Source: Lentimicrobiaceae bacterium
GTDB lineage: Bacteria; Bacteroidota; Bacteroidia; Bacteroidales; JAGNHN01
NCBI GenBank assembly: GCA_018001695.1
Contig: JAGNHN010000025.1
Location: 1-50,135 of the forward strand
DNA: 50,135 nucleotides
Reading direction: 5' to 3'
Part shown: one piece after another, positions 18,716-27,916 of the stretch
How the letters are laid out: every line of letters starts with the position of its first letter
Numbering within the stretch: position 1 is the stretch's first letter
The notes under the pieces: generated by a model
Told to the model about the DNA's origin: nothing
Databases searched by the model: none
The model's input: the letters and a program-made list of their open reading frames with translations, nothing else
Made by a program: the position numbers and the translations under genes

Positions 18716-21571
18716 TTAAATGGCCTGCGCACGCTTGTTTCCCTCTTCCAGCACCTGGTCCGATTTCTTTTTTGCCTCCTGCATGAGGGCATCTGCCTTC
18801 TGATTGGCCTCTTTCTCCAGGGCTGTAGCTTTATCATACCCTTCTTTCTTCACTTTTTCAGCTGATTTCTCTGCCAGGGATGCGGCAATGGGTCCGCGGG
18901 ACTTACCTTCGGCAATGATCCTGGCGGCCTGTGCATCAGTTTCCTGCCTGAGCTTTCTGGCGGCTTCAGCAGCCGTATTGCGCACAGCATCCGCCTGTTT
19001 ACCCGCCTCTTCCATAATCGAAGCAGCCTGACGTTCTGCTTCTTTCAGTATTTCCTGCGCTTTCTTTGATATTTCCTGCCGCACCTCTTCCTTGATCTCG
19101 GACTTAATTTCCTCCACTTTCTCCTGCACCGCCTGCCTGATCTCCTCCTGGAGACTGGCAGCCATACCTGCCAGGCCTGTCCGGACCTCAGGTTGCTTGA
19201 TGGTTCCACCGATCAAAACGTCCAGGTTGATGGTTGATCCAAGGTTCACTGGCAGTCCTTTCTGCTGTGCCTGCTTCAGCCAGCCGGAAACCAAGGCATC
19301 TGCCTGGTTGCCCATGATCGATCTGGGGAACTGCATCTTCATGACATAGGCCAGGGTCTGGTCAAATCCTGTTGTTCCACTCACATCGGCGGTAATTTCT
19401 TTAACCTTGATTTTAAATGGCTTAACTTCAACCTTACCATCTGAAAAAGCAAAGAATGCGCTGACAGGCTGCAGGGTAGCCTCTCGCAGCATATCGAGGG
19501 CTGCTACATCCGCTATCTTTTGCATCACGGGTAATCCTGCAACAAGGATGGAAGTGGTACTGAAATTCCCGGCACCATTTAAGCTTGCATAAACAGGGTT
19601 CAGGTTCTCGTCGAGCTGTCCCTGAAGCTTTAACCCGGTTGTTACGTTCCCACGGACATGGCGCGCCACGGGTGCCAGTTTCCGCATCAGACCCGAGGCC
19701 TCATAGGCTTTGGAAATGCTGATACCGTTGAGGGAGAGATCCATATCCACCTCAGGCTTGATCAGTGAGGTATGGGTATACTTCCCTTTAGCCTTGATCT
19801 CGCCATCCCAGGTTCTCATGCTCAAGCCATTGAGCATCACACTGCCATCACGCACAATCACCTCTCCCTGAACGGATTGCAGGTTCATATCCCCGAATAA
19901 CAGCTCAGAAACCTGGGTACTCAGGACGAAGTCGATATTGGTTGGGATCAGAGGTGCTGTCAGTGTCATGCCTGAATCAGCTGAGGGCTCGGCCTTTGTC
20001 TGGTCATTGTCTTGTCCGAGCAGCGAATTCAGATCAAGGCGCGGACTCATTACCCGGAGGTTACCCTTCAGCACCTCATCGCGCAGGAACCAGCCAAGGT
20101 ATTGTGTCAGTTCACCTTGCGCCTTCAGGGAGGAAGGACCGCTGACAAACTGCATGTCTTCCAGTTTCAGGAAAGCAGGATTAAAGGCCAGCCTGAAAAC
20201 CGGGATGTTCATCTCCGGGACATCTGTTGCGGCATACTTAAGGTTAGCGATCTCGATACGGCCATCCGCCTTGAACTCATCATATGCTTTCTGATCGAGC
20301 ATTGACTGACGACCCTCCAGGGCTACATTGGCATCCACCAGGCCTTCCAATGATGTGCCTTCCAGTGGATAGAAGCGGGTAACATCGGCCAGGTCCAGCT
20401 TTCCTTTTAGCTGCGCACGGATATCGGGATCTGATACCGGTGTCTGAAGGTAAAGGCTGGCATCTACCGGGGTACCTGCCATGATCATATGGAAGCGACT
20501 CAGGTCGATGACGGTATTATCCGGCACACCATCCGGATTGATAACGCGGCACAGTAACTGGATATCCTCTACTGCGGCTGGGAGGTCTGGGTATTGAAAG
20601 CGTGCATCGATGACATTCACCTCCACATCAAATCCAGGAATCGTATTATCGCTGAACAAGCCATGCACGCGGCCTTTAAGGGAGAAGGATCCGCTCGTCT
20701 GAACCTGCTCGAAATCCTTTGAATACACTGCCGGCACCAGGGAAAGCGCCTCACGAAAATCTGTGCCCGGTGCGGCGAATTGGATATCCATATCATATCC
20801 GGCCTCCGGCATCGCAAACCATCCTGAGGCGAGGACTTTTAAAGCATTCACATAGAGCTCACCATTGGTAAAGGCAAAATGGAAGGTATTCAGGTTCGCA
20901 TCGATATCCGCAATCACCTTCCCCGTGGCCTGGCGCAGGTATGTTATGCCATCATACGTGACCGTCACATTCTCGGCAGTTGTAAAGGTTTTTAGCGTTG
21001 TCTGCTCAAGGTTGAGGTTCCCGGAAAGTGTATGAGCAACTCCGGTTGCGTTCACATATACTGGCAGGGCCTTGTCGTCGTAGATGAAATGCCCATCCTC
21101 TATCACCAGTTTCTTCATTCTCAACGTAAAACCTTCGCCTGAGGCAGCCGTATCCACCAGTGTGGAATCCTCAGCTGCTTTGGCGATGTCCCAGTTAACC
21201 CTTCCGTCTGCCAGTGCTTTCAGGCATATCTTAGGTTGTGCAAGATCAACACGACTTATCTCGTAGGGTGCCGGGCTGAACAGCTGCCAAAGATCTATAG
21301 TGACTTTAAGTCGCCGGATGGCTGCCAGTGTATCTCCTTCGAAGGGGGCATGGTTGGCGATACTAAGGTCATGGATGCTGAGGCTCAGATGAGGGAAATG
21401 CCTGAAAAAGCTCAGGCTTACCTTCGAGAAGTCAACCGTAGCCTCAAGGTTTTTATTCGCCGTCTGCTTTACCATGTTCACGAGTTTGCCTTTAAAGGCA
21501 AAGGGAAGGATGACGGCCGTGGCGAGAATAAACGCAATAACAATCAGCAATATACGTAACACCCTTTTCAT
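18716..21571 (-). CDS. AsmA family protein with a long C-terminal coiled coil
   Basis: The 951-residue protein has one N-terminal membrane anchor (LRILLIVIAFILATAVILPFAF) and a long periplasmic AsmA-type body. AsmA-like proteins are thought to form bridge-shaped structures that carry phospholipids between the inner and outer membranes. The body ends near residue 785. The last 165 residues are a charged heptad-rich coiled coil (EEIRQAVQEKVEEIKSEIKE; later KEANQKADALMQEAKKK) with frequent Ala and Lys/Glu, unlike the rest. The Bacteroidota homologues I recall often end soon after the AsmA C-terminal region, so the tail is unusual, though not unique. The gene starts close to the 7-bp repeat array and probably stands alone. 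Confidence 0.85.
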   Translation of the reverse strand: MKRVLRILLIVIAFILATAVILPFAFKGKLVNMVKQTANKNLEATVDFSKVSLSFFRHFPHLSLSIHDLSIANHAPFEGDTLAAIRRLKVTIDLWQLFSPAPYEISRVDLAQPKICLKALADGRVNWDIAKAAEDSTLVDTAASGEGFTLRMKKLVIEDGHFIYDDKALPVYVNATGVAHTLSGNLNLEQTTLKTFTTAENVTVTYDGITYLRQATGKVIADIDANLNTFHFAFTNGELYVNALKVLASGWFAMPEAGYDMDIQFAAPGTDFREALSLVPAVYSKDFEQVQTSGSFSLKGRVHGLFSDNTIPGFDVEVNVIDARFQYPDLPAAVEDIQLLCRVINPDGVPDNTVIDLSRFHMIMAGTPVDASLYLQTPVSDPDIRAQLKGKLDLADVTRFYPLEGTSLEGLVDANVALEGRQSMLDQKAYDEFKADGRIEIANLKYAATDVPEMNIPVFRLAFNPAFLKLEDMQFVSGPSSLKAQGELTQYLGWFLRDEVLKGNLRVMSPRLDLNSLLGQDNDQTKAEPSADSGMTLTAPLIPTNIDFVLSTQVSELLFGDMNLQSVQGEVIVRDGSVMLNGLSMRTWDGEIKAKGKYTHTSLIKPEVDMDLSLNGISISKAYEASGLMRKLAPVARHVRGNVTTGLKLQGQLDENLNPVYASLNGAGNFSTTSILVAGLPVMQKIADVAALDMLREATLQPVSAFFAFSDGKVEVKPFKIKVKEITADVSGTTGFDQTLAYVMKMQFPRSIMGNQADALVSGWLKQAQQKGLPVNLGSTINLDVLIGGTIKQPEVRTGLAGMAASLQEEIRQAVQEKVEEIKSEIKEEVRQEISKKAQEILKEAERQAASIMEEAGKQADAVRNTAAEAARKLRQETDAQAARIIAEGKSRGPIAASLAEKSAEKVKKEGYDKATALEKEANQKADALMQEAKKKSDQVLEEGNKRAQAI

Positions 21572-21610
21572 AGGTCAATAAGTTGTATGGTGGATCAAAG
21601 ATAGGCCATT

Positions 21611-21757
21611 ATCAGCGATCAGTTGGCAGCGATCAGCGATCAGTTATCAGTTATCAGTTATCAGTCATCAGCAACCGTTCGTAATTCGTAATTCGTAATT
21701 ACCTGATTCCTAATCCCTAATTCCTAATTCCTAATTCCTAATTCCTAACTCCTAACT
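21611..21757. repeat. Array of 7-bp tandem repeats with three unit types in one register
   Basis: Twenty-one consecutive 7-base units cover 147 bases without a break in register. The first nine follow ATCAGTT or ATCAGCG (with one GGCAGCG), then one transition unit, three GTAATT(C/A) units, and eight of the type CCTAATT. The left part begins about 40 bases before the AsmA gene start. The right part overlaps the last 20 bases of aroC, including its stop. No phase-variable gene start is affected. Short heptanucleotide repeats of this kind are known in cyanobacteria and seen in some Bacteroidota intergenic regions; their function is not known. Confidence 0.92.
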
Positions 21758-22838
21758 GCCCTCCCACTGATTGTCGCAGGAGATGGTCTGCCAGCACCAG
21801 GCTGGCGAGGGATTCAAGGATTGGGACAGCCCGTGGAACGGGGCAGACATCGTGGCGGCCTGCGATAGCGGTTTGCTTTGTCGTTCCTTTGGCGTCTATC
21901 ACAGGTGAAGGAAGGCGTGTACTCGAAATGGGTTTGAAGGCCACTCTGAAACGTATCTGCTGCCCGGTGGTGATACCTCCCAGGATGCCGCCAGCCCTGT
22001 TGGATTGGAAAAGCGGCCTGCCGTTGGCATCCAATCCTGAAAAGGTATCCTTGTATTCACTTCCCAGCATGGATGCTGAGCGAAAGCCCTCCCCTATCTC
22101 AAAGCCCTTCACAGCATTCAGGTTCAGGCAGGCTTTGCCCATGTCGGCCTGGAATTTATCAAAGACAGGATCTCCGAGCCCGGGTGGAACGCCATCTATC
22201 AATACAGTTATCACACCTCCAAGGGTGTCCCCGGCGTCCGCGACTTCATGCAGCCGTTGTATCATCATGGCAGAGGTGTCGTGATCCGGGCAACCCACAT
22301 CTGAAACGAGGACATCAACGGCCTCAACCTGAGCTGGTTCCTCTTTCATGGATATATCTCCAATGGCTGAAACAAAACCAGTAATCCGGATTCCCTGAGC
22401 GCGCAACCAGGAGCCCACGAGACTGCCTGCCACGACCCAGGAGATGGTTTCCCTTGCTGATGCCCGTCCACCTCCACGATGATCACGGATTCCATACTTC
22501 ATATGGTAGGTGACATCGGCATGACCCGGCCGAAAGACATCGCGAAGGTGATCATAATCAGCGGAGTGCTGATCGTGGTTGCGGACCAGAAAAGCAAGTG
22601 GTGCGCCCGTCGTCTTTCCTTCAAACAGCCCGGAAACATACTCCACCTCATCTGGTTCCTTGCGCTGGCTGGCGTAGAAGCTGCCAGCCGTGGCCCTCCG
22701 CATCAATTGGTGGCTGACATAATCAAAATCGGGAGTTATCCCGGCCGGAAGGCCATCCAGAACACCACCCATGAGCTTACCATGAGATTCGCCGAAAGTC
22801 GTGAGCCGCAATAACGTACCTATGCTATTCCCTGCCAT
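21738..22838 (-). CDS. aroC: Chorismate synthase
   Basis: The 366-residue enzyme makes chorismate from 5-enolpyruvylshikimate-3-phosphate, the last step of the common aromatic pathway, with reduced FMN. The family signatures are present: GESHGKLMGGVLDGLPAG near the N-terminus, HRGGGRASARET (about 120-131) and RAGGILGGITTG (about 280-291). The length is typical. No other shikimate genes lie nearby. The final residues LGVRN and the stop codon are encoded by units of the 7-bp repeat array, so the natural C-terminus may have been altered by the repeat. Confidence 0.96.
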   Translation of the reverse strand: MAGNSIGTLLRLTTFGESHGKLMGGVLDGLPAGITPDFDYVSHQLMRRATAGSFYASQRKEPDEVEYVSGLFEGKTTGAPLAFLVRNHDQHSADYDHLRDVFRPGHADVTYHMKYGIRDHRGGGRASARETISWVVAGSLVGSWLRAQGIRITGFVSAIGDISMKEEPAQVEAVDVLVSDVGCPDHDTSAMMIQRLHEVADAGDTLGGVITVLIDGVPPGLGDPVFDKFQADMGKACLNLNAVKGFEIGEGFRSASMLGSEYKDTFSGLDANGRPLFQSNRAGGILGGITTGQQIRFRVAFKPISSTRLPSPVIDAKGTTKQTAIAGRHDVCPVPRAVPILESLASLVLADHLLRQSVGGQLGVRN

Positions 22839-22894
22839 GCTCCAAAGTTAAAAGGATTTGTACAATTTGAATTATGAAGGGGGTTGATCAAAGA

Positions 22895-22926
22895 AAAACC
22901 GGAGACCTTCAAGGGCCCCCGGTTTT
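22895..22926 (-). terminator. Terminator downstream of the DUF349 gene
   Basis: An 8-bp stem (AAAACCGG with CCGGTTTT) with a partly paired loop lies 24 bases after the DUF349 stop. On the minus strand it runs into TCTTT. It separates this gene from aroC. Confidence 0.6.
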
Positions 22927-22949
22927 AAAAGCAGTGCTAATACTCCAGA

Positions 22950-25352
22950 CTATTCTACTTCCCTAAGCATCTTGAGTTTGGCTTCAAGCAAGGCAACTTC
23001 CTGTTTGGCCTTGTTGATCTTTTTGGCGAATTCCTCCTTCAGTATTTGCGCTTTCTTCGATTCAGCAAAGAAACCCAGGTTGTTTTCCCAAAGGTTGATC
23101 TCCTCCTGAATGGCAGCGATCTTGTTTTGAATCTGCATCCGTTCCCTGGAGATCATCTTACCTCCATCGCGGTTGTCACGCATGGAATCCAACTTCGTCC
23201 GGTAATTGGAGCGATTCATCTCTACCGAACTGATATTCAAATCCTTTAACTTGGAATCGATGGCATCACGGAACGTCTTCTGGATTCGGTCCTTATCGTT
23301 GATGGGCACATGGCCGATCTCCATCCATTCCCGTTGAAAGCCCTTAATCGTTTCCAGGTTTTCCGACTTGTCATCGGTAAATGCATGAGCTTCAACCCGT
23401 TTAATCAGATCTTCCTTCATGCGCAGGTTTTCCGACTCCTTGCCCTGGATCCCACTGAAATGGGCGGATTTGGCAGCGAAGAAATCATCACAGGCTGCCC
23501 TGAAACGCTTCCATATTTTGTCACTGTGCTTTCTGGGAACAGGTCCGATTTCCTTCCAACGCTTCTGTAAATTGATCAATTCCTGCGATGTCTTCCTCCA
23601 GTCGGTGGAGAACTTAAGGGATTCTGCCTGTACACAGAGATCCAGCTTCATATTGTAGTTGTTGAGCTGCTCGTCTTTCAGCTTGTCATAGAAGTCTTTC
23701 TTGGCTGCAAAGAAGGCTTCCATGATGGATCTGAAGCGGTTCCAAACCTCATCATTCTGTGCTTTGGCAGCAGGGCCTATGCTCTTCCATATCTTGAAAA
23801 GCTCATTGATCTTATCTGTATGGTCCTGCCAGTGGCGGATGGTTGTCATTTCTGAGGACACAAGACCTTCTGCCTGTTCACAAAGCTCCTTCTTGGCCAG
23901 GAGATTCTTATCCAGCTCTTCCTGGCGCTGATCGTAATACTCCCTGCGTTTATCATTGATAAGGTCAGAGGTTCGCTTGAAACGTTCCCATACCTCATCT
24001 TTCTTGTCCATGGGTACAGGGCCAATTTCCTTCCACTCCCTGTGGTATTGCTGCAACAATCTGAAAGAGCGATCAATGGAGGTTTCGATCAGCAATTCTT
24101 CCACTTTCTCACACAACGCGACCTTGCGTTCCAGGTTACGTTTCAGATCCAGGTCCCTCAGTTCCCTGTTGATCTTAACCTTATCAAAGAACTTCTCAAC
24201 CAGGAAGTGGTAGTTCTGCCAGAGGTTGTTGTTCTCGGTACGGGGAACCATACCGATGTGGCTCCATTTTTCCTGTAGCTCCCTGAACTCATCATAGGTC
24301 TTCTTCAGGGACTCTTCCGAATTGATCAGCTCCTTGAGCTGCTCCAGGATGTGTTGTTTTTCAATCAGGTTTTGGTGGCGGAGCTTCTCCTGATCCACTT
24401 CCCAGGCTGCCTTCTTATCTTTATATGTATTGAATGCGTTTCTGAACCTCTCCTCCAGGGCATCGGGTGCATCGCTGTATGCCTCTTTCTCACCCCCGTC
24501 CTGGATGAATTTTTCGAACCGGGCATTCTTCTCGTCCCGGGTTTTATTCATGAAAGCCACCCTGATCAGCGCAATCCTGCGTTTCATGATGCTGATATCA
24601 TCCAGCGTTACGGCTTCTTCCATCGCGGTAACCAGTTCTTCACGAAGAAGCGTCTGGTACTTTTCCTCTGTTTCCAGGAGGTCCTCTGTGATGTCTTCAT
24701 CTTCATCATGCTCCTCTTCTACCTCAGGCAGTTCTTCAGGAGTGATGGCAGGTAAGGCTGTTTCAGCGATGATGACAGGCTCAGGGTTTTCCTCGACAAC
24801 CGCGGTTGCCAAATCAACTTCAGGTGCCGGTTCTACAACAGGCTCCTCCACTGACGCAATCTCATGCTGTTCTGTTATCACATTCAACAGCGGGTCCGCG
24901 GTTTCCAGGGCATCTTCAGATGGCATCCCATCCTGCGGGCCTTCGACCTCTTCCACTACTGCGAGCTCTTCTGGCAGGACAACAGGCTCCATCGTCATCT
25001 CTGTTTCCGCAATCATTGATTCTGCGGGTGCATCCTCAGGCAGTGCCTCCTGCTCCGCTTCCGTTGGTTCTCCGGGGAAAGCAGATTCTTCAGGAATGAC
25101 CAGTTCTTCAGGAATGGTCAGATCTTCAGGGATAACCAGCTCTTCAGGAGTGGCCGGTTCTTCAGGAGTGGCCGGTTCTTCAGGAGTGGCTGGTTCTTCT
25201 CCTGGTGCAACAATGGTTTCCGGGAATTCTTCTGTTGAGATCGGATTTACAACAGGGGCTTCGGGCTGTTCGATTTCGATAGGATTTTCCTCCGGAGAGG
25301 TTTGCTGATCGTTGATCGGCAGATCCGCATTCATCTGCGTCTTGTCTTCCAT
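22950..25352 (-). CDS. DUF349 repeat protein with acidic Pro/Glu-rich N-terminus
   Basis: This 800-residue protein has no signal peptide. The first 215 residues are acidic and low in complexity, dominated by PEEPAT-like hexapeptides. After that come about five DUF349 repeats (residues 330-720), each a three-helix unit with the mark W(K/S)xIGPVP and W.RF, for example LQKRWKEIGPVPRKHSDKIW. The end is a coiled coil (about 735-800; EINLWENNLGFFAESKKAQI). DUF349 proteins are common in Bacteroidota but their function is not established. The gene is alone, with a terminator behind it. Confidence 0.85.
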   Translation of the reverse strand: MEDKTQMNADLPINDQQTSPEENPIEIEQPEAPVVNPISTEEFPETIVAPGEEPATPEEPATPEEPATPEELVIPEDLTIPEELVIPEESAFPGEPTEAEQEALPEDAPAESMIAETEMTMEPVVLPEELAVVEEVEGPQDGMPSEDALETADPLLNVITEQHEIASVEEPVVEPAPEVDLATAVVEENPEPVIIAETALPAITPEELPEVEEEHDEDEDITEDLLETEEKYQTLLREELVTAMEEAVTLDDISIMKRRIALIRVAFMNKTRDEKNARFEKFIQDGGEKEAYSDAPDALEERFRNAFNTYKDKKAAWEVDQEKLRHQNLIEKQHILEQLKELINSEESLKKTYDEFRELQEKWSHIGMVPRTENNNLWQNYHFLVEKFFDKVKINRELRDLDLKRNLERKVALCEKVEELLIETSIDRSFRLLQQYHREWKEIGPVPMDKKDEVWERFKRTSDLINDKRREYYDQRQEELDKNLLAKKELCEQAEGLVSSEMTTIRHWQDHTDKINELFKIWKSIGPAAKAQNDEVWNRFRSIMEAFFAAKKDFYDKLKDEQLNNYNMKLDLCVQAESLKFSTDWRKTSQELINLQKRWKEIGPVPRKHSDKIWKRFRAACDDFFAAKSAHFSGIQGKESENLRMKEDLIKRVEAHAFTDDKSENLETIKGFQREWMEIGHVPINDKDRIQKTFRDAIDSKLKDLNISSVEMNRSNYRTKLDSMRDNRDGGKMISRERMQIQNKIAAIQEEINLWENNLGFFAESKKAQILKEEFAKKINKAKQEVALLEAKLKMLREVE
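25084..25191. repeat. Six 18-bp tandem repeats in the DUF349 gene
   Basis: Six consecutive 18-base units of the type (A/G)G(A/T/C)TCTTCAGGA.TG.CC encode the hexapeptides PEE(P/L)AT and PEELVI on the minus strand. The three last units, 25138-25191, differ by only two bases. Their near identity suggests recent slippage, which would alter the length of the acidic N-terminus without shifting frame. Confidence 0.8.
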
Positions 25353-25540
25353 GGGATCGGTTGCTAAGATGACTAATTAAAGTGAGATGGTTGTTACGTT
25401 ATGGTTCCTTGCGGTTTGTTTGATCGATCTTGTTGGCAAATGATGACACTGCGTACTCAGGTTTTCCCAAAAGGGATTGCAAAATTAAGGTTTTATGGCA
25501 TATGAACAAGGCGAAACGCCTGACCGGGAAGCATAATTTG

Positions 25541-27823
25541 CTAATCAGCAGGATGCCGGTGGAAGATAATATATCCGATGTTAAAATTCAGAGACCAGGC
25601 GTCCTCTTTTCTTTCGTAATAATTCATACTGAGGCTGATAGGCCCTACCGGAGAATGGAACACTACTGCTGAGCTGATAATGGTATTAAGGATGGACATT
25701 GGTTTTCCATAGGCTGCTGTGCGGTCTGGCTCCTCCTCAATGACCTGGAATGGAGCAAAAAAGTAGGTTTCAAATCTGAGGTCCAGGTTTTTGACCGGAT
25801 TGACAATATGCCGGAATCCAACACCCACGTAATTATGTGCCCTGTAGGAAGGAAGAAAAAGGGTGCGGCTCTCGGGAATAGGTGCATAAACCGGACTGGC
25901 CAGCATGGTAGATGTGTAGTTCTTCAGGAAATTATAGTTGGAAATGACAGTTTCTCCTGACAATCCAAATGTATAGTAGGCGGAAATGTTGAGATAATTC
26001 TCGAGCATAAACCTCAGCCTGAATCGGTTATGGTTTTCCCGGCCTATGACACCCAGCAGGGAGGTTGAACCAGGGGTATACCTTTCCTGCAAGGTGCTAA
26101 AAATGCCATCCATCGCAAACCGGGATCCTTTATTGGCATACTGTTTTCGATTCAAGGTATTCGTTTCCAGCAGAAAGCGGGTTGAGAAATACTCAAGCCT
26201 TGTTTGATCTGCTGTATCCAGGCGTGAAAATACATTGGTTTGGTAATAGTCATATTTATCCGTCCCCAGGGCAACCCCAACCTCAAATTTGCCCATATTG
26301 GTCAGTGGAACACCTACATCCAGCATCAGGTGATTCTCGTTGGCGATCAGGTATGAAGGGGTCTTATCTTCGAAGAAATAAGTCGATGTCTTAAAGTAGT
26401 CATACTGGCTCAAGGTAAATCCACCCTTGAGATAAAAAGGGTATTGACCGGGATAATCGACCCTCGCCTTCAGGGCAACTGAACTGTAGAAACGGCCTAT
26501 GTAACTACTTGCTGCGGCAGTAATAGCCTGGCGGCCAAGGTATTTATATTGAATCTCGACAAAAGCCTCGTTGATGGGACTTGAAGAGATATTCCCCCCA
26601 AAACTCAGGTGCAGGTCCTTTTCCCTCTCTACATCGAGCATCAGATTAAAATGCTGTTGATCAGTATCATAGACGAGTGTGGGATATAACCGGTTGATTT
26701 TATCATCTGCTGTCAATTCATAATAGATATCCCTGATTTCTTCCATTGTAATCTCCCTGTCTTTTCTGGAAAAGCTTCGGCGCACATACTCACTTTGATG
26801 TGGACTTAGACCGGAAATGTGGATAGCATCGATGTTGAGCTCAGGTTTTGAGGCCCAATAGACTGCCCTACGCCGTTCCATCTCCAGTGGGCTTACTGAT
26901 TCAAATACAAAAGCCCGTATCTCTGGCATCATTCTTTTGGCGGCTAGGTAACCACTGTCTATCAATTCACGGGATCGCGAGAAGTCGATCAGGTTCAGGC
27001 GGGGAAGAACAGGTTCAATCAAAACGCCATTGTCGCATATCACTGTATAGTCCGTCTGCTCCATAAACACTGTCTGTATCTGGCTAATGATATCATCTTC
27101 ACGGGGAGGAGCGTAATTTGATGCCACCTTACTGCCAATAATGATATCCGGGAAAAAATCCTCATACATGACATCCGAGGGGAAGTTATTGTACATACCT
27201 CCATCCAGTAACAGCACATTATCGATACGGATCGGTTTGAAATAGAAAGGAAATGTCATGGATGCACGGATTGCCTGGCCTAGATCGCCCTTATCAAGTA
27301 CCACAGAGCGGTTATTGGCGATATCAGCTGCAATGCAGCGAAAGGGCACGAACAGACTATCGAAATCATACTTTGCGGCAGCTCCTGCACGGGCAAAATA
27401 CTCCATGACGGCAAAATCCATCTGAAAGGGAGAGACCAGACTGGAAGGCAAAGCAGGAAGGATGAGGCTGTCGACGCTAAACCTGAGCCTTAGCCAGGAG
27501 GCATCAGGGTCTGGCTGTTTGTATAAGAAATAGTATTTATCGTCAATCACACCTGAGGCCCATCTGGAGAAGTCAGGGGAGGTCACGATTTCCTCCATCT
27601 GAGCCGGCGAATAGCCTGCTGCATAAAGACCCCCGATGATGGCGCCGATGGAAGTACCTGTGATATAGTCGATGGGAATGCCTTCTTCTTCCAAGGCTTT
27701 GATCACGCCGATATGGGCTGTTCCGCGCGTTCCGCCACCGCTCAGGACCAGTCCTACCTTCTGCGCGCTCAGACTATGTCCAAGGCACACCAGCAGCAGG
27801 ATACCTGCCCTCATTGAATACAT
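25541..27823 (-). CDS. Patatin-like phospholipase with C-terminal outer-membrane barrel (type Vd autotransporter-like)
   Basis: The 760-residue protein has a signal peptide (RAGILLLVCLGHSLSAQ) and a patatin lipase domain (about 22-290) with the oxyanion motif GGGTRG, the nucleophile Ser58 in GTSIG and Asp207 in LLLDGGMYNNFP. A POTRA-like linker follows (about 330-400; IHISGLSPHQSEYVRRSF), and then a 16-strand-type surface-antigen barrel (to about residue 760). This is the build of PlpD-type (type Vd) autotransporters, where the barrel exports the lipase. The frame is open 13 codons further to a TTG, but the ATG at 27823 gives the signal peptide directly. The gene is monocistronic on its strand. 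Confidence 0.88.
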   Translation of the reverse strand: MYSMRAGILLLVCLGHSLSAQKVGLVLSGGGTRGTAHIGVIKALEEEGIPIDYITGTSIGAIIGGLYAAGYSPAQMEEIVTSPDFSRWASGVIDDKYYFLYKQPDPDASWLRLRFSVDSLILPALPSSLVSPFQMDFAVMEYFARAGAAAKYDFDSLFVPFRCIAADIANNRSVVLDKGDLGQAIRASMTFPFYFKPIRIDNVLLLDGGMYNNFPSDVMYEDFFPDIIIGSKVASNYAPPREDDIISQIQTVFMEQTDYTVICDNGVLIEPVLPRLNLIDFSRSRELIDSGYLAAKRMMPEIRAFVFESVSPLEMERRRAVYWASKPELNIDAIHISGLSPHQSEYVRRSFSRKDREITMEEIRDIYYELTADDKINRLYPTLVYDTDQQHFNLMLDVEREKDLHLSFGGNISSSPINEAFVEIQYKYLGRQAITAAASSYIGRFYSSVALKARVDYPGQYPFYLKGGFTLSQYDYFKTSTYFFEDKTPSYLIANENHLMLDVGVPLTNMGKFEVGVALGTDKYDYYQTNVFSRLDTADQTRLEYFSTRFLLETNTLNRKQYANKGSRFAMDGIFSTLQERYTPGSTSLLGVIGRENHNRFRLRFMLENYLNISAYYTFGLSGETVISNYNFLKNYTSTMLASPVYAPIPESRTLFLPSYRAHNYVGVGFRHIVNPVKNLDLRFETYFFAPFQVIEEEPDRTAAYGKPMSILNTIISSAVVFHSPVGPISLSMNYYERKEDAWSLNFNIGYIIFHRHPAD

Positions 27824-27859
27824 CCTGAATCTTCGTAGCACCTTGCAGGTGGGTTTGTG

Positions 27860-27889
27860 CAAATTTGCTAAAAAAAACAGGGATAATCA
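27860..27889 (-). promoter_or_regulatory. Possible promoter for the patatin gene
   Basis: On the minus strand TTG, a 19-base spacer and CAAATTTG (one mismatch to TAnnTTTG) lie about 35 bases before the ATG. The match is imperfect, so confidence is low. Confidence 0.3.
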
Positions 27890-27916
27890 AGGATGCCTGA
27901 ATTCCTTAATACTCAA

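Noticed and set aside
21611..21757. CRISPR array
   Set aside because: Units are 7 bases in direct tandem without spacers, and no cas genes are present.
24430..25308. 292-codon Ser/Gly-rich open frame opposite the DUF349 gene
   Set aside because: It is the antisense shadow of the Glu/Pro-rich repeat region; its serine-rich make-up follows from the complement of Glu and Pro codons.
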